Source of the DNA: JAGWBJ01 sp034423015
GTDB taxonomy: Bacteria > Chloroflexota > Dehalococcoidia > Lucifugimonadales > JAGWBF01
Assembly (NCBI GenBank): GCA_034423015.1
Contig: DAOUJG010000053.1
Location: 1-64,000 of the forward strand
Length of the DNA: 64,000 bases
Reading direction: 5' to 3'
In this document: piece after piece, positions 57,825-64,000 of the stretch
Position numbering within the stretch: the first letter of the stretch is position 1
Layout of the letters: the number at the start of each line of letters is the position of its first letter
Notes under the pieces: model-generated
Told to the model about the DNA's origin: nothing
Databases searched by the model: none
The model's input: the letters and a program-made list of their open reading frames with translations, nothing else
Translations under genes and position numbers: made by a program

Positions 57825-58529
57825 CTACAGCCAGTAGCCCTCGGGCGCCGGGGGTATCCTGACGAGCCTGTCCACGACCACTCCCGGCGTGTGCACCTGG
57901 TCGGGGTCCAGATCTCCCAGATCCACGATCTCCTCCTCCACCTCCACGATGGTCACCCTGGCCGCCTGGGCCATGATGGGGTTGAAGTTCCGGGCCGACA
58001 GGCGGTACTGGAGGTTGCCGAAGGTGTCGGCCCGCCGGGCGCGGACGAAGGCGTAGTCGGCGTGGAGCGGGTACTCCAGCACGTACTCCCTGCCGCCGAA
58101 GGTCCGGCGCTCCTTGCCGTCGGCCACCTCGGTGCCCGCGCTGGTGGGGGTGTAGAAGGCGGCGATGCCCGCGCCCGCCGCGCGAATCCTCTCCGCCAGG
58201 GTCCCCTGGGGGACCAGCTCGGCCTCGATCTCACCGGCCTCGTGCAGCTTCTCGAAGGCCTGCGCCTGGGAGGGGCGGGGGGCGGCGGTGAAGGCGCAGA
58301 CCATCTTCCGCATCTGCCCCGCCTCCACCAGCTTGCCCACGTGCATCTCCATGTAGGGGAACCCGTGGTTGTTGGAGATGCCCGTCAGGTCCCGGGCCCC
58401 CTGGCGCAGCAGGGCGGCGATGAGGTTGGTGGGCTGTCCCGGGCCGGCAAAGCCCGGGAACATGATGGTGGAGCCGTCGGGGATGTCGGCCACCGCCTCG
58501 TCGAAGGACTGGCAGACCTTGTTCCGCAT
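57825..58529 (-). CDS. CoA-transferase family I, subunit A
   Basis: 234 aa. FDEAVADIPDGSTIMFPGFA, GPGQPTNLIAALL, ISNNHGFPYMEMHVG and QGTLAERIRAAGAGIAAFYT are ScoA/AtoD signatures. ATG 58529 chosen (GGAGAG 4 nt upstream); a GTG six codons earlier is the alternative. First gene of the two-gene operon. Confidence 0.9.
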   Translation of the reverse strand: MRNKVCQSFDEAVADIPDGSTIMFPGFAGPGQPTNLIAALLRQGARDLTGISNNHGFPYMEMHVGKLVEAGQMRKMVCAFTAAPRPSQAQAFEKLHEAGEIEAELVPQGTLAERIRAAGAGIAAFYTPTSAGTEVADGKERRTFGGREYVLEYPLHADYAFVRARRADTFGNLQYRLSARNFNPIMAQAARVTIVEVEEEIVDLGDLDPDQVHTPGVVVDRLVRIPPAPEGYWL

Positions 58530-58598
58530 TGCGCTCTCCAGTGACACCCTTCGCCGTTGATGTTACAACATCGGCGCGGGCATTGCCACGGCGCAGGG

Positions 58599-59225
58599 TC
58601 ATCCCGGCGGGAACCTGTCCCTGAAGAACCGCCGGACCAGGGCCCTCAGCTTGGCCCAGTGGTCGTCCAGCGACTCCAGCTCGGCCTGGTCCAGCTCGTT
58701 GTAGGTCTTGCCCAGGCGGGGGAAGTACCAGAGGGAGAAGACCCAGAAGCCGGGCGCCGCGGGACCCGAGGGGGCCTCCAGCAGGACCCCGTCGGCCCCC
58801 GGCGTCTCCCAGGAGGCGAGGCTGCTCTCCCCGTCGGCGACGGCTACCGCCTCCACCCACGAGGCCCGCCGTCCGTCACCCGAGTGGGGGGCCATCAGCT
58901 CCAGCAGCCGGGAGACCCTGGCGGGATCGTCCGCGCCCTCCCCGGCGAAGCGGTGGGTCAGGATGCTCCGCCAGCGGTCCCCCAGGGCCGGGATGACGAG
59001 CCCTCCGTCGGTGGAGATGGCCGGCAGGCCGGCCGCCAGGGACCATTCCCGCGCCTTGGCGACGGCCGTCTCCAGGTGGGTCGGGCCGTCCTCGTCGGGA
59101 CCTCTCCCGGTCATGCCCAGGTCCCGGGGGCTGACCGGCTCCAGGGGAAGGCCCTCCAGGAGCCACCGCAGCTTCTCCAGCTTGGCGGGGTTGGTGGTGC
59201 CCAGCAGGATGCGTTCTGCGCTCAT
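58599..59225 (-). CDS. HAM1/RdgB-like NTP pyrophosphatase, divergent
   Basis: 208 aa. LLGTTNPAKLEKLRWLLEG matches the (T/S)xNxxK nucleotide loop; FSTD-type AISTDGGLVIPAL (usual DDSGL, here TDGGL) and RFAGEGADD follow. It probably removes non-canonical purine NTPs, but the changed acidic motif and Trp/Pro-rich second half make this uncertain. ATG 59225 chosen: the upstream ATG at 59240 lies inside the -10 box TATAAT (plus 59239-59244). Confidence 0.7.
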   Translation of the reverse strand: MSAERILLGTTNPAKLEKLRWLLEGLPLEPVSPRDLGMTGRGPDEDGPTHLETAVAKAREWSLAAGLPAISTDGGLVIPALGDRWRSILTHRFAGEGADDPARVSRLLELMAPHSGDGRRASWVEAVAVADGESSLASWETPGADGVLLEAPSGPAAPGFWVFSLWYFPRLGKTYNELDQAELESLDDHWAKLRALVRRFFRDRFPPG

Positions 59226-59418
59226 CGTGGCCACCGCCATTATACACGCGGCCCGGCTCCCCGGCCCCCGACCCGCCGTGGGGCCTTTGCTCCCGCCGTG
59301 GCCCCATCGATGCTATCATTAGCCCGTCGGCGGCGCGGATGGGTGGGTTCGGGAGCAGTCCCGTGCCTCAGGCGGTAGGGAGCAAGGTCCGCTCACGCCG
59401 GCGAGAGAGGAGCCGGAG

Positions 59419-60372
59419 ATGCCTGTTCACGTTCCCAGCGAGGAGGAGGTACTGGGATACATGGAGTCCCTGAGCAACTGGGGGCGCTGGGGCCCCGACG
59501 ACCAGCTTGGCACCCTCAATCACATAACGGCGGAGAAGAGGGTTGCGGCAAGCCGCCTGGTGCGGGAGGGCGTTACGGTGACCTGCTCCAGGCCCATAGT
59601 CTCCGAGACCGCGCCGGACGTGCCCTTCCAGTTTCAGCGGTTCATGGTGGACAGCGGCGAGGGCCGGGACACTGACTCGCCGGAGATAAGGCGCACCAGG
59701 TACGGCGCCGGCGAGTACATAGGGATGGTGTTCCACGGGCACACCATCACCCACGTGGACAGCCTCGCCCACTACTCGTGGCGGGGCAAGATGTACAACG
59801 GCGTGTCCTCGAACATGGTGACCTCCCGGCACGGGGCCCGGTCCCACGCCATAGACGTGGCCCGCGACGGCATCGTCACCCGGGGGGTGCTGCTGGACAT
59901 CGCCAGGCTCAAGGGCAAGCGTTGGCTCGACCCCGACGAGCCGGTGTTCCCCGAGGACCTGGACGCCGCGGAGAAGGCCGCGGGGCTGACCGTGGAGAAG
60001 GGGGATCTGCTTCTGGTCCGCACGGGCAACTATCGGCGCAGGCTGGAGGAGGGGCCCTTCGATCCCAACGTGGACGGCGGCACCTCCTGCCACGTGGCGT
60101 GCATTCCGTGGTTCCACCGGCGGGAGATCGCCATGCTGGGCACCGACACGTCCAACGACCTGCGGCCGGACACGACCTACGAGGGGATCATGAGCCCGCT
60201 GCACACGTTGAGCCTGGTGTTCCTGGGGATGTGCCTGATCGACAACGCCAACCTGGAGGAGCTGGCCCGGGCCTGTGAGGAACGGGGCCGGTGGGAGTTC
60301 ATGCTGTGCTTGGGCCCCCTGAGGCTGATAAACATCACCGGCACGCCCGTAAACCCCATAGCCGTGTTCTGA
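59419..60372 (+). CDS. Cyclase-family (kynurenine formamidase-like) hydrolase
   Basis: 317 aa. The metal-binding HGHTITHVDSLAH matches HGxHxDxPxH of the cyclase family. WGRWGPDDQLGTLNHITAEK and GCxxxD-like regions are also typical. Members open lactams, amides or cyclic acids; substrate unknown. GGAG before ATG 59419. Heads a catabolic-looking group with CMD proteins and a cupin. Confidence 0.85.
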   Translation: MPVHVPSEEEVLGYMESLSNWGRWGPDDQLGTLNHITAEKRVAASRLVREGVTVTCSRPIVSETAPDVPFQFQRFMVDSGEGRDTDSPEIRRTRYGAGEYIGMVFHGHTITHVDSLAHYSWRGKMYNGVSSNMVTSRHGARSHAIDVARDGIVTRGVLLDIARLKGKRWLDPDEPVFPEDLDAAEKAAGLTVEKGDLLLVRTGNYRRRLEEGPFDPNVDGGTSCHVACIPWFHRREIAMLGTDTSNDLRPDTTYEGIMSPLHTLSLVFLGMCLIDNANLEELARACEERGRWEFMLCLGPLRLINITGTPVNPIAVF

Positions 60373-60397
60373 GGCGGCGCACAGCTCGTGAGGGGCC

Positions 60398-60955
60398 TCA
60401 CACGGGCAGAACGGGCTCGGTGCGCTCTGCCGGCAGGTCCACCTCGAAGGCGTTGATGTTGAAGGCCAGCATGGCATAGTACCCCATGAGGTTGGTGAGC
60501 TCGGTGAGACCGCGCACGCCGAGCTGGGCCATGGCCGCCTCGAAGCTGGCCGAGCTGACCCGGCGAGTGCGGAAGAACTCCCGTCCGAAGCTCACCACGG
60601 CGGCCTCGTCCCGGGCCAGGGCGGTTAGCTCCCGGCGCTCCCGTAGCTGGTCGACCGTCTCGTCAGACAGGCCGGCCCTGCGTCCGGCGGCGGCGTGGGC
60701 GTTCCAGATATACTGGCAGTCCAGCTCCCGGGCCGTGACCAGCATCGCCAATTCCTGGATCCGCGACGAGAGAGTGGACTCTTTCCTCAGGTAGTCCGAC
60801 AGGTGCCCCGCCCGCTTTGCGATCTCCGGGACGTTGATCATTATCGATGCCGGGCCGGCGGCGGGTACCTCCCCTCGCTGCTCCACCACTTCCTGGAAGG
60901 CAGCCTGCTGGTCTGAAGGGATACTGTCCGGGGTTGCAGTAGGTACTCGGGCCAT
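60398..60955 (-). CDS. Carboxymuconolactone decarboxylase-family protein
   Basis: 185 aa. LSSRIQELAMLVTARELDCQ and YIWNAHAAAGRRAGLSDETV correspond to the CMD helices; AGLSDE is a frequent motif. No CxxC, so it is a CMD rather than an AhpD peroxidase. Probable role in aromatic or ring-acid breakdown. AGGAG before ATG 60955; TATAAT on the minus strand at plus 61002-61007. Confidence 0.8.
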   Translation of the reverse strand: MARVPTATPDSIPSDQQAAFQEVVEQRGEVPAAGPASIMINVPEIAKRAGHLSDYLRKESTLSSRIQELAMLVTARELDCQYIWNAHAAAGRRAGLSDETVDQLRERRELTALARDEAAVVSFGREFFRTRRVSSASFEAAMAQLGVRGLTELTNLMGYYAMLAFNINAFEVDLPAERTEPVLPV

Positions 60956-61111
60956 GGCTCGCTCCTTGTTGGGACGTTGGATAATCGCCCCTGTTTCTGG
61001 GATTATAGCCGATTCTCCCCCGCAGTCCACCCGCCCACCCGATCCTCCGAATGGTCATTGGAGGCCGCTATCGACGGCAATAGTAAGATGTATGAGAGAG
61101 GAGGTCCAATC

Positions 61112-61411
61112 ATGCAGCAACCCCCTTCGTATCTGGAGACCCTCGGCAAGGCCGACCCCAGGATGCTGGAGCACGTGACCGCGGTGCGGGAGTACGTGAT
61201 CGCCGACGGGGCGCTGTCGGCCAAGGTGAAGACGCTGATGACCATGCTCTGCGACGCTCTGCTGGCCCACGAGAACGGCGTGCACGTCATCTCCCAGCGG
61301 GCCCGGGCCCTGGGGGCGTCGGAGGAGGAGATAGCCGAGACGGTGCAGGTGGCCTACCTGATGGGAGGCACCCCGGCCCTGGTCACCGGCTGCAACGCCT
61401 TCCGCGAGTAG
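61112..61411 (+). CDS. Small CMD/AhpD-like protein lacking CxxC
   Basis: 99 aa. LSAKVKTLMTMLCDALLAHE, then NGVHVISQRARALGASEEEI and AETVQVAYLMGG match the CMD core. The CxxC place reads AHENGVH, so thiol chemistry is lost, but His residues remain. GAGAGGAGG about 9 nt before ATG 61112. Divergent from the larger CMD protein. Confidence 0.75.
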   Translation: MQQPPSYLETLGKADPRMLEHVTAVREYVIADGALSAKVKTLMTMLCDALLAHENGVHVISQRARALGASEEEIAETVQVAYLMGGTPALVTGCNAFRE

Positions 61412-61459
61412 GCTTCGACACCCCCCGGCCGAGTCATGGGTCACGAGGCGCCGGGATGC

Positions 61460-61465
61460 TATAAT
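61460..61465 (+). promoter_or_regulatory. -10 box upstream of the cupin gene
   Basis: TATAAT about 100 bp upstream of ATG 61565. No strong -35 is seen. Confidence 0.45.
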
Positions 61466-61564
61466 CCTGGAGCCGGCCAGGGGCCTCGCCGTCTTCTGCC
61501 TGGCGGCCCAACGAGGCACTGCACCGACAGGCGCACGGCGACCAGGAAAGGGGATGAAGGAACG

Positions 61565-61984
61565 ATGAGCACTTCCATCGAGGCCCACGAAGCCGAGAAG
61601 GGCGAGGCCCAGAAGGTGCGCGTGCTGCATGGCACCCAGCCCATGAGCACGACTCCCCAGACGAGGGGGATGGAGCGCCGGCCCGGGATAGACGGAAATA
61701 CCGCCGGGGCCAGGCGGATCTGGATGGGGCACGTCACCTGCGTGCCCAACGAGCTGGGGCCGCCCCACCATCACGGGGAGGCGGAGACCGCGGCCTACGT
61801 GCTCAGCGGGAGCGTGCGGGTCTACTTCGGCGAGGACTACAAGGAGTACGTGGACGCCGGCCCCGGGGACTACATCTTCGTCCCTGCCCACATGCCTCAC
61901 ATCGAGGGGAACGTCACCGACGAACCGGCCGAGGCCGTCCTCACCCGCTCACCGGACAACATAGTCATCAACCTGGGGGAGTAA
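61565..61984 (+). CDS. Cupin-domain protein
   Basis: 139 aa. Motif 1 PPHHHGEAETAAYVLSGSVR provides three His and a Glu for the metal; motif 2 GDYIFVPAHMPHIEGN supplies the last His. Single cupin barrel, possibly a dioxygenase, isomerase or sensor. GAAGGA before ATG 61565. Same strand as the small CMD gene, gap about 150 bp. Confidence 0.82.
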   Translation: MSTSIEAHEAEKGEAQKVRVLHGTQPMSTTPQTRGMERRPGIDGNTAGARRIWMGHVTCVPNELGPPHHHGEAETAAYVLSGSVRVYFGEDYKEYVDAGPGDYIFVPAHMPHIEGNVTDEPAEAVLTRSPDNIVINLGE

Positions 61985-62194
61985 GCCGGGGCGGCGGAGC
62001 GCCGTCTACTCCCAGGCCCCGCTGTGGATCAGGGAAGCGGACCGACCGTGCCGGACCATCGTTGCGAGTAAACTGGGCGTATGGCGGGCGCTGCACCAAG
62101 ACTTGCAGTTTGCCCGGCAAGATGTCGCTGCTTTCGCCGCAAGTAACATAGGGGAGGCCGCTTAGCCACTTGCTAGAGGCTCTCCAGCCCCTGA

Positions 62195-63472
62195 TCACTC
62201 GTCCACCCTCTCCTCCCCCTCGTCGTCCGCGGCCGACACGTCCCCCCGGCGGCGGCCGTAGGTGGCCAGCACCTGCTCGTTGTCGGTCACAAGATTGTCG
62301 ATGTCGATGCGGAGGGCCTTGGCCATGGCCATCATGCCCTTGCTGCCCTCCTTGACGGTGAAGCGCGGGAGGCGGCCCGCCGGCCAGTACCCCTTGCTGC
62401 CCAGGGTGTACCCCTCCAGCTCGTCGGTCCCCTTGCCCAGAACCTTCCCCGTTTCCCCGAAGTGCTCGACGACCTCTTTGAGCCCGTACTTCTGGACCGG
62501 GCACACCTTCATGCAGATGCCGCAGCCGTTGAACTGGGCGGGCATGGGCAGGCATCTTTCGGCGTCGGTCTTGTACTTGTATGCGCCCCGCCACCACACC
62601 CGCTCCTTGGGCAGCGCCCTTCCGGGGCACCGGCGCACGCAGACCAGGCACTTGCCGCACAGCTCGTTGACGCCGTAGTCCACCGGCCTGTCGTACTCCA
62701 GCGGCGCGTTGGTGGTCATCAGCACGAAACGGCACCGGCTGCCGATGGGCGTCAGGATCTGGCCGTTGGCCCCCATCTGCCCCAGCCCTGCCTGCACCGC
62801 GTAGGGAAGGGCGGGGGCCATGTTGCGGCCCGTAAAGGTCACGTAGGCGAACTGGACGGGATATCCCCTGGACCGTATGAAGTCCGCCAGCGCGATCCCC
62901 TGCCGGCTGATCTCAAGCTGGGTCTCGTAGTACCCTTCGAAGCTGGCTATGGATGGCATCTCCTGGGTGATGTCCCACGGCTGCTCCAGCATCCCGACTA
63001 TGGCCGTCCGGAACCTGGCCTCCTTCTTGCTCTCGGAGTTGACCCAGGCCCGGTCGAACCTGGTGATGCCCAGCATGGTCATGCCCACGTCGTGGGCCTT
63101 CCGGCGGACCGCCTGGGTCAGGCCGGGAGACTCGTCCCGCACCTCGGCCACGGGCAGGTCCTCGTAGTCCCAGATGGTCTCCTTGATGCGGCGTATCTCC
63201 CCCGTGAACTTGTCCTTGGCCAGCTCCGAGTGCTGGGGCTTGAGCTTCTCGGACCATGCCACCGAGTGCCGGTACACGTCCGTATCCCAGAAGCTGTTCT
63301 CGGGATAGTTCTTGGCGTAGAAGCGGACCGCCTTCCGGTCCAATGGCACTCCCGGCACGCTCTTGAGGGAGGCGGGCACCTTGATCCAGTCGGTCGCCTC
63401 GTTGAGGGCGTTCCGCACCGCCACCTTGCGGGACCTCGTCCTCGGCTTTTCGGTTCCAGTCTTCGTTGCCAT
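62195..63472 (-). CDS. Reductive dehalogenase-like corrinoid/Fe-S protein
   Basis: 425 aa. Two cluster motifs: CGKCLVCVRRCPGRALP and FNGCGICMKVCPVQKYG. The corrinoid-domain segment PYAVQAGLGQMGANGQILTP resembles RdhA (AGLGxxGRNG). There is no twin-arginine signal peptide and no rdhB membrane anchor nearby, so it is probably a cytoplasmic or catabolic-type enzyme. AAGGAGG precedes ATG 63472 by 6 nt; the Met residues before it are too close to or upstream of this site. Reductive dehalogenation is plausible but unproven. A paralogue lies upstream. Confidence 0.8.
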   Translation of the reverse strand: MATKTGTEKPRTRSRKVAVRNALNEATDWIKVPASLKSVPGVPLDRKAVRFYAKNYPENSFWDTDVYRHSVAWSEKLKPQHSELAKDKFTGEIRRIKETIWDYEDLPVAEVRDESPGLTQAVRRKAHDVGMTMLGITRFDRAWVNSESKKEARFRTAIVGMLEQPWDITQEMPSIASFEGYYETQLEISRQGIALADFIRSRGYPVQFAYVTFTGRNMAPALPYAVQAGLGQMGANGQILTPIGSRCRFVLMTTNAPLEYDRPVDYGVNELCGKCLVCVRRCPGRALPKERVWWRGAYKYKTDAERCLPMPAQFNGCGICMKVCPVQKYGLKEVVEHFGETGKVLGKGTDELEGYTLGSKGYWPAGRLPRFTVKEGSKGMMAMAKALRIDIDNLVTDNEQVLATYGRRRGDVSAADDEGEERVDE

Positions 63473-63564
63473 GCTCATCCTCCTTCTCACAGGACTACGG
63501 GCTCCAGGATTTCAGGTAAGCAACCCGTCCAAGAGGCCGCCATTCAGACTCCGCTGCCCGGCGG

Positions 63565-64000
63565 TCACATCATGGTCGGCCCGTCCTTCTTGCCCGTCCT
63601 TCGGACCCGTCTTCCCACCCAGTAGGCCCGGGCTTCGGAGGCGGAAGTGGAGGGCACGGGCACGCCCCACTTGTCCGCCATGGCCATGAACCCCTTGCCC
63701 CCGTCGCCAATGCCGAACCGCGGGCGTCGGCCCGGTCCCTGCTGGCCCTTGCCGTCCATGGAGTAGCCCTCCAGCTCCTCGGTTCCCCTGCCCAGGACCT
63801 GACCCCCGGTGCTGCGGTAGTGGTTTATCACCTCCGCCAGCCCGTACTTCTGCACCGGGCAGACCTTGGTGCAAACGTTGCAGCCCGAGTAGCGGGCCAC
63901 CATGGACAGGCACCGGTCCGTGTTGACCTTGTGCTTGTGCACGCCCCTCCAGTTTACCTTCACCTCCGAGAGGGCCCTGCCCGGACAGCGCCCCACGCAG
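63565..64000 (-). CDS. Reductive dehalogenase-like protein, C-terminal part (cut by window edge)
   Basis: About 145 residues, running off the window. Contains CVGRCPGRALSEVKVNWRGV and YSGCNVCTKVCPVQKYGLAE, the same two Fe-S motifs and tail layout (GRGTEELEGYSMDGKGQ) as the adjacent paralogue. Tandem duplication; the start is outside. Confidence 0.8.
   Translation of the reverse strand, partial: CVGRCPGRALSEVKVNWRGVHKHKVNTDRCLSMVARYSGCNVCTKVCPVQKYGLAEVINHYRSTGGQVLGRGTEELEGYSMDGKGQQGPGRRPRFGIGDGGKGFMAMADKWGVPVPSTSASEARAYWVGRRVRRTGKKDGPTMM

Overview
The window is GC-rich chromosomal DNA, probably from an uncultivated member of the Chloroflexota, class Dehalococcoidia, most like the SAR202 group. 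This assignment is inference. It rests on four luciferase-like flavin monooxygenases, a mandelate-racemase-type enolase, tandem FMN-dependent 2-hydroxyacid oxidases, tandem SDRs, cyclase and CMD-type catabolic genes, two reductive-dehalogenase-like Fe-S proteins and a Bacillus-type large SRP RNA. No 16S rRNA is present to confirm it.

Layout. 1-1000: repeat-rich DNA and a BFD-type ferredoxin. 1054-2967: CinA-type amidohydrolase, DinB protein and galU. 3069-6223: a less GC-rich island of minus-strand hypothetical genes with two broken genes. 6481-9652: large SRP RNA with its promoter, then rsmA-ispE-lgt. 9697-20090: a redox and catabolic block (LLM oxidoreductases, SDR pair, a carboxylic-acid-reductase-like A-PCP-R protein, a nitrilase-family amidase and two FMN oxidases). 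20326-24412: an orphan HK97-type head cassette behind a terminator hairpin. 24470-33039: a membrane protein, an NYN RNase, an Rrf2-moeB-cysM cysteine/sulfur cluster, a thioesterase, an enolase-superfamily enzyme, L25, DUF3800 and fmt.

33200-40329 is the replication and housekeeping core: a nested-palindrome element, dnaA, obg, nadD, pyrE, a DinB protein and gyrB. 40694-44604 holds a thioredoxin/NHL protein with an in-frame TGA exactly where the family has the first Cys of its CxxC. A SECIS-like hairpin follows, so this is a strong new selenoprotein candidate. Next to it is a divergent PEP-carboxykinase-like P-loop protein. 44606-50499: aminotransferase, tRNA-Met, ATP-NAD-kinase-like protein, two LLM enzymes and a PAC2 protein.

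50628-53880 is a second low-GC accessory island. A PurA homologue in which the catalytic Asp is Ser (the change reported for phage PurZ) is followed 6 nt later by a dCTP-deaminase-fold protein that lacks the catalytic Glu and carries a coiled coil and two membrane segments. An XRE regulator is divergent, and a 12-bp direct repeat lies over each of the two promoters. This is the best candidate for an undescribed nucleotide-based conflict or modification system. 54060-64000: DUF1800 protein, NHL protein, a minisatellite built from MITE-like ends, CoA-transferase subunits, a HAM1-like NTPase, cyclase, CMD proteins, cupin, and two reductive-dehalogenase-like genes, the last cut by the window edge.
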